Shown: positions 28,524 through 37,855 of the stretch, piece after piece
Position numbering within the stretch: the first letter of the stretch is position 1
How the letters are laid out: each line of letters opens with the position of its first letter
The notes under the pieces: model-generated
What the model was told of the DNA's origin: nothing
Seen by the model: the letters and a program-made list of their open reading frames with translations, nothing else
Databases searched by the model: none
Translations under genes and position numbers: made by a program
Source of the DNA: Aeriscardovia sp.
GTDB lineage: Bacteria; Actinomycetota; Actinomycetes; Actinomycetales; Bifidobacteriaceae
Direction of reading: 5' to 3'
DNA: 64,000 bases
Assembly (NCBI GenBank): GCA_017632945.1
Contig: JAGBQH010000012.1
Coordinates: forward strand, 124,001-188,000

Positions 28524-29558
28524 ATGCTCGCCTTTCACATCGTCTGCTGGGTCTTCACTTCCTTTTTTGCGGCCTGGCTTCTTTTGCGCCTCGTTCCGGC
28601 GGGAGTCGACAGCAAAAGGCCCCTTACAGAGTTGATAGCGCTCTGTCCCTACGCCGCAGCGGCCGAGCTCCTTTTCACCATCCTTTCCTACGCCGGAGGG
28701 GACTGGGGATGCGGGATTTTGGGGAGCATCTTTGTTTTGTGGGAGATCTGGTTTTTAAGATCCTACCTTTTTGGCAAAAGGCCCAAGCTTTCCGGCCCGC
28801 TTCTTACGGTTATGACCGTAAACTGCAGGTACGGGAGGGCGAGCGCAAAAGAAATTGAAAATTTTGCAAACGAGCAGGATGTAGACGTACTTGCCCTTCA
28901 GGAAGTCAGTTCCGATCTGAAAGAAAAAGTCTCCCATTTCGATTCTTTCCCCTATCAGGTTTGCGGGAAGCCTGGCCCGGAAGACAACGGGGGATTTAAT
29001 ATGATCCTAAGCCGAAAAGAGCCCCTCGCCTTCGCGCCTTCCAGCGTGGATCTGTGTGCGGCGCAGTGCCCTGCCATAAAGATCGACTTTGAAGGGGAAG
29101 TGCTCTTGGTTGCAAGCGTGCACCCCAAGTCCCCCCACCGCGGAGGAGAATACTGGGGATGGGGGGTAAACCACCTGGCATCTTTTCTCTGCTTTTTGGG
29201 AAGAGAGGTTAAAATGCCCAGGTTCTGCCCCCGCCTCGGCCTAAAAGAACCCAAAGCCAAAAAAGAGGCCGATTTTGTGGTGGTGATGGGGGATATGAAT
29301 TCCTCCTTGGATCTTCCTTCCTTCAGGGCGGTTCTTAGATCCGGCATGAAAGATTCTTCTATGGACACCCATTCAGGCCCCCACCCCACTTTTCCGGCCA
29401 CATGGAAGGGCTGGCATGAAGTTTTGGAACTGGACCACGTCCTTCACTCTCCGGGCCTAAAAAGCTGCTTTGTAAAGACGAAAAAGATTGCCGGAACCGA
29501 TCATTTAGCCCTTATAAGCCGGCTTGGAAAAGAAAAGGGCTCAAGTACTATACTTTAA
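28524..29558 (+). CDS. Membrane-anchored endonuclease/exonuclease/phosphatase family protein
   Basis: 344 residues: three N-terminal membrane segments within about 1-88, then an EEP domain. Visible motifs are the N-C start, L-Q-E-V (metal-binding Glu), G-D-M-N-S near 255, and the C-terminal G-T-D-H-L catalytic His. In actinobacteria such proteins are common membrane-bound phosphodiesterases or nuclease-like enzymes; the substrate is unknown. Its start lies 1 nt after the ffh stop, so the two are coupled. Confidence 0.8.
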   Translation: MLAFHIVCWVFTSFFAAWLLLRLVPAGVDSKRPLTELIALCPYAAAAELLFTILSYAGGDWGCGILGSIFVLWEIWFLRSYLFGKRPKLSGPLLTVMTVNCRYGRASAKEIENFANEQDVDVLALQEVSSDLKEKVSHFDSFPYQVCGKPGPEDNGGFNMILSRKEPLAFAPSSVDLCAAQCPAIKIDFEGEVLLVASVHPKSPHRGGEYWGWGVNHLASFLCFLGREVKMPRFCPRLGLKEPKAKKEADFVVVMGDMNSSLDLPSFRAVLRSGMKDSSMDTHSGPHPTFPATWKGWHEVLELDHVLHSPGLKSCFVKTKKIAGTDHLALISRLGKEKGSSTIL

Positions 29559-29671
29559 CTTGAAATGCGTCCCCCGCCCCTCTCGCGCGGCGCATGCAAA
29601 AAAATGACTGATTTATTTATGCCCCACTTAAATGGAGAGGTCAGATTTCTTTTAAAAAAGGAGTTAGTGCC

Positions 29672-30055
29672 GTGTCTACAAGGATCAGGCTAAAGCGTAC
29701 GGGAAAGATTCATGACCCTCAATACCGCGTGGTGGTGGTCGATCAGCGCAAGAAGCGCGATGGAGAGGCCATAGAGGAGTTGGGATACTACAACCCCAAT
29801 CCCAACCCCTCCCTCATACACATAAATTCCGAGAGGGTCCAGCACTGGCTTTACCTCGGAGCCCAGCCCTCCGATCCCGTTCTGGTGCTTCTTAAAATCA
29901 CGGGAGACTGGCAGAAGTTCAAGGGTCTGCCCGGAGCAGAGGGCACTTTGAAGATGCCCGAACAGAAGGTAAGCGCCCAAAAGAAGATCGAAGAGGCTTC
30001 GGATGAAGCCCAGGCTCTCAAGGCCAAGCACGCGGCCGATGAAGTCGGAGAGTAA
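29672..30055 (+). CDS. rpsP: 30S ribosomal protein S16
   Basis: 127 residues. [11 protein letters not shown] is the typical S16 start, and the conserved Y-R-V-V-V-V-D and E-x-L-G-Y-Y-N-P follow. A charged Lys/Glu/Ala C-terminal extension of about 35 residues is common in actinobacteria. The start is GTG at 29672 with AAGGAG upstream. The 113-nt leader holds an imperfect GC-rich hairpin (about 29566-29596), possibly a regulatory or terminator-like structure. Confidence 0.95.
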   Translation: MSTRIRLKRTGKIHDPQYRVVVVDQRKKRDGEAIEELGYYNPNPNPSLIHINSERVQHWLYLGAQPSDPVLVLLKITGDWQKFKGLPGAEGTLKMPEQKVSAQKKIEEASDEAQALKAKHAADEVGE

Positions 30056-30077
30056 GAATTTATAAAGGAAGCTCGGA

Positions 30078-30111
30078 CGTGGCAGGGTCCCTCCTGCCGC
30101 GGCCTTTTTCT
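30078..30111 (+). terminator. Terminator or attenuator between rpsP and rimM
   Basis: Stem CGTGGCAGG/CCTGCCGCG, 6-nt loop, then GCC and TTTTTC. It sits where khpA lies in most actinobacteria. Confidence 0.75.
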
Positions 30112-30146
30112 TTTTTGTTTTCCGTCCTGATTTTGGAGATTTCAAG

Positions 30147-30644
30147 ATGGATTTAGTCAGAGTTGGAAAGATAATAAAGCCTCACGGAGTGAGGGGGGAA
30201 GTGGTATTTCTCCCCACCACCGACGAACCTGAAAAGCGCCTGAAAAAAGGAGCTGTGCTCTTTGACGAAAACGGCGCCCCGTATACGGTAAAAGGCAAAA
30301 GGAGCTTTCAATCCCAGATCCTTCTCTCCCTCTCCCAGGTCGATGGCAGAGAGAAGGCGGAAGCCATGAGGGGCCAGGAGCTTTTCGCCCAGGCCGAGCC
30401 TTCCGACGAAAGAGGGATATATTTTAAAGATCTTCCCGGCCTCTTGATAGAAGGGGAAGACGGAGAAAAAATCGGCACCGTCACCGGCGTTATCGACAAT
30501 CCCCAGATCCTTCTTGAAGTAAAAAGGGAGGAAGGCAGATGCCTAATTCCCTGGGCAAAGGATTTTATAAAGCAGGTAGATTTAAAAAGTGGAAAAATTA
30601 TAATGAATCTACCTACGGGACTTTTGTCGGCATGCAGTTACTAG
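30147..30644 (+). CDS. rimM: Ribosome maturation factor RimM
   Basis: A 165-residue 16S rRNA/30S assembly factor that works with S19. The N-terminal R-V-G-K-I-I-K-P-H-G-V-R-G-E-V signature is clear. The PRC-barrel domain begins near residue 92 (F-K-D-L-P-G-L). It belongs to the rpsP-rimM-trmD translation cluster. Confidence 0.94.
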   Translation: MDLVRVGKIIKPHGVRGEVVFLPTTDEPEKRLKKGAVLFDENGAPYTVKGKRSFQSQILLSLSQVDGREKAEAMRGQELFAQAEPSDERGIYFKDLPGLLIEGEDGEKIGTVTGVIDNPQILLEVKREEGRCLIPWAKDFIKQVDLKSGKIIMNLPTGLLSACSY

Positions 30645-30674
30645 CCGGCTCCGACCCACTGTAAAGCAGGTAAT

Positions 30675-31109
30675 ATGATTTTTCGATCGCAATTCAGCGG
30701 ACCCCGCAAGGCCGGGGAGTGCTGGATAGACGCCATAAGCCTATTTTTTATGCTGATGTGCGCCACAACCTGTATGAGCATGGGCAGGGAGCTGGGAGTG
30801 TGGTGCTTCATGCTGGCCCTTCTCTTCGAGAGCGTTTCTTACGGCTTAGACGAGCTGGCGAGAGTCAAGATCTTTAAACTCGGCCCCCAAGGGCTTAAGG
30901 ACCTTAAAGATGGAACCCTAAACGATCCCGACTTCAAGTCCGTTCCTCCCCAGAATTTCCCCAACGCCCAGTTTTTGCAAAATGCTCCCCAAAACGGGAA
31001 CTTTCTTGTAGCAAGGGGAAATCTTAGAAGCCTTTTGATGTGGCGCACGATAACAAGCTTTATCTGCTGGGCTTTGGTGATAATAGGATTTATAGGCGCA
31101 ATTTTCTAA
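30675..31109 (+). CDS. Hypothetical membrane protein between rimM and trmD
   Basis: 144 residues, not recognised. Two adjacent hydrophobic segments lie at about 18-55 and one at 118-143, flanking a polar Asn/Pro/Gln-rich loop. The stop overlaps the trmD start by one base (TAATG), which supports it as a real, translated gene in this operon. Confidence 0.55.
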   Translation: MIFRSQFSGPRKAGECWIDAISLFFMLMCATTCMSMGRELGVWCFMLALLFESVSYGLDELARVKIFKLGPQGLKDLKDGTLNDPDFKSVPPQNFPNAQFLQNAPQNGNFLVARGNLRSLLMWRTITSFICWALVIIGFIGAIF

Positions 31110-31885
31110 TGCGGATAGATCTCATTTCCATTTTTCCTTCCTATTTTGACGTCTTGAAGCTGGGCCTTTTCGGCAAAGCCATGGAAAAAGGCGTCGTAGA
31201 AGTAAATGCCATAAACCTTCGCGATTTTGCAAAGGGCGTACACAGATCCGTAGACGACACCCCCCTCGGCGGAGGAGCCGGAATGGTGATGAAGCCCGAA
31301 GTGTGGGCAAGCGCGTTGGAAAAAGTTATAGGCGAAGGCGACCCCCTCATCCTTTACCCTTCCGCTTCCTCCCCCCTTTTTACCCAAAAGAAGGCGCACC
31401 AGCTTTCAAAAGAAAAGTGGCTGGTGATTTGCTGCGGAAGATACGAAGGGATAGATGAGAGAGTGTGGGAATGGTGCAAAAACCGTGGCTGGAGGGTGGA
31501 GGGATTCTGCCTTGGAGACTACATACTTTCAGGAGGGGAAAGCGCGGCCTGCGTAATGCTTGAAGCGGTGTGCAGGCTTCTTCCCGGCTTTATGGGAAAC
31601 TGCCAGTCTCTGGAAGAAGAATCCTACGAAACCGGTATTTTGGAGCACAACCAGTACACCAGGCCCTTTCTGTGGCGAGGGATGGAAGCTCCAAAGATTC
31701 TTATTTCCGGAGACCATGGGAAAGTGGACCAATTCAGGCGCGAAGATGGCCTGAAAAAGACTGATGCCTTCAGGCCCGACCTCATAGAGAAACTTGAGTG
31801 CAAAGACTTAACTAAATCGGATGCTAAGCTTTTAATCCAGCTGGGATGGAATTTAAGCGGAGAAAATCCGAAAAAGGAGGATTAA
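31109..31885 (+). CDS. trmD: tRNA (guanine-N1)-methyltransferase
   Basis: A 258-residue SPOUT enzyme that makes m1G37. The N-terminal M-R-I-D-L-I-S-I-F-P, the AdoMet-knot C-G-R-Y-E-G-I-D-E-R and the L-G-D-Y-I-L-S-G-G-E motifs are intact. The start was placed at 31109 because it matches the family's N-terminus and forms a TAATG overlap; the open frame extends 23 codons further upstream without support. Confidence 0.95.
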   Translation: MRIDLISIFPSYFDVLKLGLFGKAMEKGVVEVNAINLRDFAKGVHRSVDDTPLGGGAGMVMKPEVWASALEKVIGEGDPLILYPSASSPLFTQKKAHQLSKEKWLVICCGRYEGIDERVWEWCKNRGWRVEGFCLGDYILSGGESAACVMLEAVCRLLPGFMGNCQSLEEESYETGILEHNQYTRPFLWRGMEAPKILISGDHGKVDQFRREDGLKKTDAFRPDLIEKLECKDLTKSDAKLLIQLGWNLSGENPKKED

Positions 31886-32281
31886 ATGAAGCTTACCGAA
31901 GAGATGAAGGACTTTGTGAACCACAACCTGTGTTATGTGGCCACGGAAAGCGATGAAGGCAAACTGGACCTCGGCCCCAAGATGAGCATGCAGGTTTTAG
32001 ACGATTCGCACCTTATGTACTACGAAAGGACCGCAGGCCAGACCTACAGGAATCTTGAGGCCAACGGCAAAATCTGCATAGCATCCGCAAACTTGCAGGA
32101 AAAGAAGGGCTTTCGCTTTTATGGGAAAGTTGTCTTGCACAGAGACGGGAAAATTTTTGAAGATGCGTGCAAGTACGCCGAAACGCACTCTCTAAAGAAG
32201 CCCACGGTGGTTCCCGTAATAGAAGTGACCGAGATTCAGTACTTAGATCCCGCCAGGGCGGGAAAGAACTACGAAGGCTGA
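31886..32281 (+). CDS. Pyridoxamine 5'-phosphate oxidase-like flavin protein
   Basis: A 131-residue split-barrel protein that starts directly after the trmD stop, with AAAAAGGAGG upstream. The pattern L-x-Y-V-A-T, then G-P-K and Y-x-x-R-T-A-G-Q-T-Y-R-N fits the small FMN- or F420-binding pyridoxamine oxidase-like family. The substrate is unknown; a direct role in vitamin B6 metabolism is unlikely for this short form. Confidence 0.7.
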   Translation: MKLTEEMKDFVNHNLCYVATESDEGKLDLGPKMSMQVLDDSHLMYYERTAGQTYRNLEANGKICIASANLQEKKGFRFYGKVVLHRDGKIFEDACKYAETHSLKKPTVVPVIEVTEIQYLDPARAGKNYEG

Positions 32282-32288
32282 ACTTCTC

Positions 32289-32915
32289 TTACTTTACTAC
32301 CCTAAAGTGCTCCGGAGCCTGGGCCCTGTCCTTGACTGCCGGGGCTTTTTCTATGGATCCAAACGGCATCTGCGCATCCAATACCCAGTCGGGATTGACG
32401 TTGTAGGCGGCCCTCACCGCAGTTTCAAGCCCCAAAAAGTGCTGGAGGCTGGCACCCATTCCTATCTTTGAAAGGCCCAGCCACATGGCGTACTCATCCA
32501 TTCCCACTTCCTGGGCGAGGAATCTGTCTATAGCGGGCTCGTACTCGGTAAAGGTTTCTTTAAGGCCGCTTCCCACTTTTGAGTCGCTAAAGAACAATAT
32601 GGTGCCGTTTCCCTTTGAAAAACTGTCGCAAAGGCCCCTGCGCTTTGTCCAAGCATCTTCGGCTTCGGGGTGGTCCTCATACCTTTCTTTGAGCGCCGCC
32701 GGCACTAAGTCCCTCCAAAACAGCAAATTTTGATTGCCCAAAAGAAGCAGAATTCTTTGCGCACGGGCATTGAAGGAGGAAGGTACGGAGGAAAATATTT
32801 CCCGCAGGTAGGATTCTATTTCTTCGTCCTTCACATCCGCCTTTCCCAAGTGGTATATGCTCCTCCTTGCCCTAAGGGTGGAAATGAAATCTTCTCCAGC
32901 TTTAAAATCCATCAT
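32289..32915 (-). CDS. Nitroreductase family protein
   Basis: A 208-residue flavoenzyme of the YdjA/HBN1-like nitroreductase subgroup. The FMN-binding R-A-R-R-S-I-Y start, S-S-F-N-A-R-A-Q-R near 46-54, and the Y-A-M-W-L-G-L-S-x-x-G-M-G-A core are visible. It probably reduces nitro or quinone compounds with NAD(P)H. It starts 1 nt after the rsmD stop, so it closes the rpmB-recG-rsmD run. Confidence 0.78.
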   Translation of the reverse strand: MMDFKAGEDFISTLRARRSIYHLGKADVKDEEIESYLREIFSSVPSSFNARAQRILLLLGNQNLLFWRDLVPAALKERYEDHPEAEDAWTKRRGLCDSFSKGNGTILFFSDSKVGSGLKETFTEYEPAIDRFLAQEVGMDEYAMWLGLSKIGMGASLQHFLGLETAVRAAYNVNPDWVLDAQMPFGSIEKAPAVKDRAQAPEHFRVVK

Positions 32916-32916
32916 T

Positions 32917-33459
32917 TTACTTTTCCGCCTTTTTTAAAATTTCGCAGGTCGTAGAACCCGATTTCATGATTTTTAGGGACTCAAGCCCGAGGGGATGAAA
33001 ATCTTCTTTTTCCCTTTCGGCTATAATATAGCCCCCGGGGCTTAGCAAATTTATAGAGGAGGAGAGTATTTTTTCAAAGCTTTCGCTCTCCATTCCGTAG
33101 GGAGGATCCAAAAAGATGAGATCGAATTTTTTTTCGTCACCTTCCAAAAACTTTTCAGCCTTCACGCACCGGATTTCTACCCTTTTCCCCCCTCTTTGGA
33201 AGGGAAGGGCGTTTTGCTTCAGGCATTTTGCAGCTTGGCGGGAAGAATCTACGCAACACAGTTCCCCTGCCCCCCTCGAGAGAGCTTCCAAACCCAAGGC
33301 GCCGCTCCCCGCAAAAAGGTCTAAAACCCTTTCTCCTATGGCGCCTCTCGCTTCCAGGGAGGAAAAAATGGATTCTTTAAGCTTGGAAGTGGTGGGTCTG
33401 GTCCCGCTTTTTGGAACTTCGAGTTCTAGGCCTTTGTATTCTCCTGCTATTATCCTCAT
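32917..33459 (-). CDS. rsmD: 16S rRNA (guanine966-N2)-methyltransferase
   Basis: 180 residues. The N-terminal R-I-I-A-G-x-Y-K-G, R-P-T-T-S-K-L-K-E, AdoMet motif D-L-F-A-G-S-G-A-L-G and catalytic D-P-P-Y-G are all present. The start shares one base with the recG stop (TAATG type). Confidence 0.94.
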   Translation of the reverse strand: MRIIAGEYKGLELEVPKSGTRPTTSKLKESIFSSLEARGAIGERVLDLFAGSGALGLEALSRGAGELCCVDSSRQAAKCLKQNALPFQRGGKRVEIRCVKAEKFLEGDEKKFDLIFLDPPYGMESESFEKILSSSINLLSPGGYIIAEREKEDFHPLGLESLKIMKSGSTTCEILKKAEK

Positions 33460-35546
33460 CAGAACCTTATTAAAAACGACTTGTACTTTTCCAAAAATTC
33501 TTCGGATTTTTTGTCCAAAAGCGGGAAGGAAGAAAAATCCAGTTTTTCAGCTTCGCTTTTAGCCGCCTGTAAGATATCTAAGTCTTTCATCACGCTAAGG
33601 AATTTGAAGGAGGAAGATTTTCCCGCCTGTTCTCCTCCTAAAACGTCTCCTTCTCCCCTGTTTTGCATGTCGAAGGCGGATACCTCCCTTCCGCTCGAGC
33701 TTTCTTTCATGACTTCCAGCCTGCGGGCGGCGTCTTCCTCGGGCTCTTTTGAAATGAGAAATGTCCAGGAAGGGGTTCCGTCTCTTCCTACTCTCCCCCG
33801 GAACTGGTGGAGTTGGGAAAGGCCGAAGCGGTTGGCGTCAAAAATGACCATGCAGCTGGCTTTCGATACATCCACCCCAGTTTCTACGACACTGGTAGAA
33901 ACCAGAAGGGGAGAAGAGCCTGAAGAAAAAGAAGCCATTATCTCTTCTTTTTCCGAAGCGCTGTTTTTGCCCGTAAGGGAAGAAATGGGCACGCCCCTAA
34001 ACTGGGGGAGGACTGAAAGCCTGGAAGAGATTTCTTCTACCGAGTGCATCTTTTCCCCGCTCTTTACCGCAGGGCAGATTACAAACACTCTCCTGCCTTT
34101 TTCAATTTCTCTTCTGCAGTGCCAAAAGAGCCTGGCCATGTTTTCGCTCTCCCCTTCTTCTATTAGAACTGTCCTTGCCGGAGCCTGCTCCTTTCTCGGT
34201 TCAAGATGGCTGATTGAAAGGTCTGAAAAGAAGGCCATGGCCAGGGATCGGGGAATCGGGGTTGCACTCATTGAAAGAAGGTGGGGGCTTATTTTCCCCT
34301 CTGAAAAGCTCCCCCTCTGCATCACCCCGAAGCGGTGCTGTTCGTCTATTACCGCCAGCCCCAGGTTTTTAAAGCGCAGGGAATAAAAGGCAGAGTGGGT
34401 GGCAACTATAAGGCAGGGGCGCCCGGCCATGAGAGCCTCGTTTATTTCGTCTTTGTCGGCCTTTTTAACGCCTCCAGAAAGGAAGTAAAGATCGGGCGCA
34501 GAAAGCCCCAATAAGCTGAGCAGTTTTTTAAAATTCTTATAGTGCTGCCAGGCCAAAACGACCGTGGGAGCCACTAAGAGAGCCTGTTTGCCTGCAGAAA
34601 CGCACTTTAGCATGCTTAGGAGCGCAACAATGGTCTTGCCCGTGCCAACGTCGCCCTCCAGCAGCTTTTTCATGGGGGTTTTCTTTTCCATTTCCTTTCC
34701 GATTTCTTCCACCGCCCGCTTTTGCGAGGGGGTGAGAGAAAAGGGAAGGTTTTTTTCTAGCACCTTGTCCAGGCCGGATCCGGAAAGTATGGGGAATGCT
34801 TCTTCGGATCCTGAGCGCTTTTGCATTTTTAAAAGGGCGCCCTGGCTTATAAGCGCCTCCTCCATCTTGAAGGTTTTTTTGGCCCTCTCTACCTCTTCCA
34901 TATTTTCGGGCCTGTGGAGGGCAAAGAAGGCGTCTTTTCGGTGGAAAAGGCCGTAGGAAGAGATAAGGGAGGGGGGGAGGATGTCGGGAATGACAGTTTC
35001 CTTGAGGGCGAGGGAAATAAGTTTTGAAAGTTTTGAAGAATCTACGCCATGGCGGCTTTTATATACCGCGTGGGGTTTTTGAGCTTCCAGGCAAAAGGCC
35101 CCCGCTTCCTCCCTACTGGAAAGAGGGGTTATTTGGGGGTGAATGAGGCGAAAACGCCTTCCAAAAGGAGAGCTTTTCCCTTCCACGGCTGCAAGGCCCA
35201 GAGATTTTAAAAAATGCAGAAGGTAATGCCTGTAGGAATTTTTTGCCGCAAAAAACATGCATTCGATGCTTTTTTGGGAGTTTTTTTCAAAAAACTGCAC
35301 AGTGCAGTAGGTCTTGTCTCCCAGATAGGTGATTTCAGGCTCTCCAAATTCGCCTATTATGCACGCCTTCTGGCCGGCCTGCATTTGAGAGAGGGAGAAA
35401 ATGGAACAGGGTTCAATGTAGCGCGACGGCGAATACTCAAGCAGGTCTTCTACGCTTTTAAAGCCCACTTCTTCCAGGAGCTTTAAATTTTTTTTGTCTC
35501 CGGCAAGGCTAGAAGAAGGATCCGACAGATTTACCCTTTCCTGCAC
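33459..35546 (-). CDS. recG: ATP-dependent DNA helicase RecG
   Basis: A 695-residue fork-reversal helicase. The N-terminal wedge/OB region covers about 1-230. Walker A GDVGTGKT, D-E-Q-H-R-F-G, the S-A-T-P-I-P-R-S motif and the R-G-R-V-G-R-D-G arginine finger are conserved. The start is GTG at 35546 with AGAAGG upstream, 27 nt after rpmB. Confidence 0.95.
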   Translation of the reverse strand: MQERVNLSDPSSSLAGDKKNLKLLEEVGFKSVEDLLEYSPSRYIEPCSIFSLSQMQAGQKACIIGEFGEPEITYLGDKTYCTVQFFEKNSQKSIECMFFAAKNSYRHYLLHFLKSLGLAAVEGKSSPFGRRFRLIHPQITPLSSREEAGAFCLEAQKPHAVYKSRHGVDSSKLSKLISLALKETVIPDILPPSLISSYGLFHRKDAFFALHRPENMEEVERAKKTFKMEEALISQGALLKMQKRSGSEEAFPILSGSGLDKVLEKNLPFSLTPSQKRAVEEIGKEMEKKTPMKKLLEGDVGTGKTIVALLSMLKCVSAGKQALLVAPTVVLAWQHYKNFKKLLSLLGLSAPDLYFLSGGVKKADKDEINEALMAGRPCLIVATHSAFYSLRFKNLGLAVIDEQHRFGVMQRGSFSEGKISPHLLSMSATPIPRSLAMAFFSDLSISHLEPRKEQAPARTVLIEEGESENMARLFWHCRREIEKGRRVFVICPAVKSGEKMHSVEEISSRLSVLPQFRGVPISSLTGKNSASEKEEIMASFSSGSSPLLVSTSVVETGVDVSKASCMVIFDANRFGLSQLHQFRGRVGRDGTPSWTFLISKEPEEDAARRLEVMKESSSGREVSAFDMQNRGEGDVLGGEQAGKSSSFKFLSVMKDLDILQAAKSEAEKLDFSSFPLLDKKSEEFLEKYKSFLIRF

Positions 35547-35573
35547 CCTTTGCCTTCTAAACCGGATCGGCGC

Positions 35574-35768
35574 CTAAATATTGTGGCGGATCTTTCCTGC
35601 CTTAATGCAGGCTGTGCACACCCTCAGCTTCACGGTTCCGCCCATGCCGTCTTCAACCCTGAAAACCTGAAGGTTGGGCATAAAGCGCCTCTTTGTGCGC
35701 CTGTGGGAGTGGGATACGCTGTACCCCGTCTGCGGCTTCTTTCCGCATACCTGGCAGTATACTGACAT
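35574..35768 (-). CDS. rpmB: 50S ribosomal protein L28
   Basis: A 64-residue L28 with C-Q-V-C-G-K near the start and C-T-A-C near the end, so a zinc-binding (C+) form. The [10 protein letters not shown] core is conserved. It is the first gene of the rpmB-recG-rsmD-nitroreductase run. Confidence 0.96.
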   Translation of the reverse strand: MSVYCQVCGKKPQTGYSVSHSHRRTKRRFMPNLQVFRVEDGMGGTVKLRVCTACIKAGKIRHNI

Positions 35769-35825
35769 CTTAAACCTTCCTTAACTTGGTACCTAAAACT
35801 ACTCAAGCATATTACAAAGCTTAGA

Positions 35826-36875
35826 CTAAACGGCACTTTCAACCAAGTCTAGCAGTATCTGCTTGTAACTTATGCCTAGGTTTTGCCAGGCAAGAGGATA
35901 CATGGAAACTTCCGTAAAGCCCGGCATGGTGTTGATTTCGTTTACAAGGATTTGGCCGTCCTCCTTTAGGAAGAAGTCCACCCTCATAAGTTCTCTTCCA
36001 TCCACCGCTTCAAAGGCTTTAACGGCTTGGCTTCGGATGTTTTCCCTGTCTTTTTCATCCAGATCGGCCGGAATTTGAACGCGGCAAAGGGAGGGGTTTA
36101 CGTATTTTGCTTCGTAGTCGTAGAAAGCGGCGGACTGGTGGATGATTTCTCCCGGAAGGGCGGCTATGGGTTCTTCCCCCTTCCTCTGGAGAACCGCGCA
36201 CTCGATCTCTCTTCCCTTTATCCCCTCTTCTATCAAAATCCTCCAGCTGACCTTTGAGGCTTCCTCCAGGGCAGCCCCCAGATCTTCTTTCTTTTCTACT
36301 TTGCTCACCCCTACGCTCGAGCCTCCCCATGCAGGCTTTACAAATACGGGCCAGCTTATCTTTTCTTTTTCCAGTTTTTCAAGGGCGAGGGGGGCATCTA
36401 CTCCCCCTCTTACATCCAGGGTTATTCCGGGTGCCACTTTCAGTCCGGAAGCCTTTAAAATCAGCTTCGCGTAGTGCTTGTCCATGCAGGCGGCGGAGGC
36501 GAAAATGCCGCATCCAACGTAAGGAAGGGAGCAGGTTTCCAAAAAGCCTTGCACAGCTCCGTCCTCTCCCCCCAGGCCGTGAAGCACGGGGAAGACTACG
36601 TCGATATCCAGCTTTTTTTCTCCCGCACAAAGGCCGCATCCGGGCTTTACTAAAATTTCCTCTCTGCCCTCAGGATTTATTTCAGGCATGCTTTTAAGGT
36701 TCCACGAGCACATTTCTTCCAGGGAAACAGATACCCATTCTCCTTCCCGGGTTATGCCTATGGGAACTATACGGTAATCTTCTTTAAGCGTTTTTGCCAC
36801 GCTTGCGGCCGATACGCAGGAAATCGAATGCTCCCCGCTCTTTCCCCCGCATAGGATCGCTACTGTCTTTTTCAT
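35826..36875 (-). CDS. ddl: D-alanine--D-alanine ligase
   Basis: A 349-residue ATP-grasp enzyme that makes the D-Ala-D-Ala dipeptide for peptidoglycan. The G-G-x-S-G-E-H start, V-F-P-V-L-H-G-L-G-G-E-D-G, V-K-P-A-W-G-G-S-S-V-G-V and E-I-N-T-M-P-G-F motifs are intact. It is last in murA-plsC-gpsA-ddl and overlaps gpsA by 4 nt. Confidence 0.95.
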   Translation of the reverse strand: MKKTVAILCGGKSGEHSISCVSAASVAKTLKEDYRIVPIGITREGEWVSVSLEEMCSWNLKSMPEINPEGREEILVKPGCGLCAGEKKLDIDVVFPVLHGLGGEDGAVQGFLETCSLPYVGCGIFASAACMDKHYAKLILKASGLKVAPGITLDVRGGVDAPLALEKLEKEKISWPVFVKPAWGGSSVGVSKVEKKEDLGAALEEASKVSWRILIEEGIKGREIECAVLQRKGEEPIAALPGEIIHQSAAFYDYEAKYVNPSLCRVQIPADLDEKDRENIRSQAVKAFEAVDGRELMRVDFFLKEDGQILVNEINTMPGFTEVSMYPLAWQNLGISYKQILLDLVESAV

Positions 36876-37855
36876 GCTGTTTCTCCCGCCACTTTGGAAA
36901 AGAGGGTGGCAAAGTCGGTCTTGCCCTCCATTGCCTCTTTTATCGCTCGCGCCAGAGGCATCGGCGAATCGTATTTTTTAGAAAGGGCGAGGGCTGAATC
37001 TATAGTGTCTTTGCCCTCCGTCACTCCCTTCACTCCCCGGGCAGCCTCTTCCACGTTTATTCCAAGGCCCATTCTGTAGCCCAGGGAAAAGTTTCGGCTG
37101 AGCTGGCTTGAGGCCGTACACACAAGGTCTCCCACTCCTGCCGGCCCCTCCATGGTTTCTGCCTTCCCTCCCAGCTTTAAGGACAGGGCCTCTATTTCAG
37201 AGAGGGCCGCAGAAATCAGGACCGCGGCCGTATTTTCCCCGTAACCGGCTCCAGACGCCATCCCGCAGGCTATTGCCGCCACATTTTTAAGCGCCCCCCA
37301 AACCTGAAGGCCTATGGGATCAGATGAATCGGAGACAAAGTAATAGGGATTTGAAAAAGTTTTCGCCAGATCAGCCGCTCGCTTGTTTGTGCCTGCCACT
37401 TGGGCTGCGGCGGGCTCCTCTTTTGCCAGAAGGGCCGCAAGGTTGGGGCCTCCAAGGGCAAAAACGCGGTCGGAAGGGACGCGGAGGCACTCTTCTATTA
37501 CCTGTGTGGGAAGTTTCCCGCTTCCTTTTTCCATTCCCTTGCTTAAAGAAACGACAGGGGCGTCCAAAGATTCTAAAATGGGGGCGAAAGCGGGAAGGGC
37601 GCTTCTTAAAGACTGGCAGGGGAGGGCAGAAACCACGATTTCACCCCATGAGATGTCTTCGGGATTTTCCGTCGCCCGGATTTCTTCGGGAAGCAGGACC
37701 GATTTAAGGTAGGCGTGGTTTGTATGGTTGGAGTTTATCTCTTCTACCACATCCTCTTCCCTTGTCCACACCAGAACTTCGTTTCCCGCATCCGCGCAGA
37801 TCTTTGCAAAACAGGTGCCCCATGCCCCGCAGCCTATGATTGCGATTTTGCTCAT
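36872..37855 (-). CDS. gpsA: Glycerol-3-phosphate dehydrogenase [NAD(P)+]
   Basis: 327 residues. The Rossmann G-C-G-A-W-G-T is at the start, S-L-S-K-G-M in the middle, the catalytic Lys region K-N-V-A-A-I-A-C-G follows, and then G-V-G-D-L-V-C-T. It makes glycerol 3-phosphate for phospholipids, which fits the adjacent acyltransferase. The ATG at 37855 (TAGGAGAGG upstream) was chosen over one 16 codons earlier, because it starts at the conserved fold and overlaps plsC by 4 nt. Confidence 0.94.
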   Translation of the reverse strand: MSKIAIIGCGAWGTCFAKICADAGNEVLVWTREEDVVEEINSNHTNHAYLKSVLLPEEIRATENPEDISWGEIVVSALPCQSLRSALPAFAPILESLDAPVVSLSKGMEKGSGKLPTQVIEECLRVPSDRVFALGGPNLAALLAKEEPAAAQVAGTNKRAADLAKTFSNPYYFVSDSSDPIGLQVWGALKNVAAIACGMASGAGYGENTAAVLISAALSEIEALSLKLGGKAETMEGPAGVGDLVCTASSQLSRNFSLGYRMGLGINVEEAARGVKGVTEGKDTIDSALALSKKYDSPMPLARAIKEAMEGKTDFATLFSKVAGETA

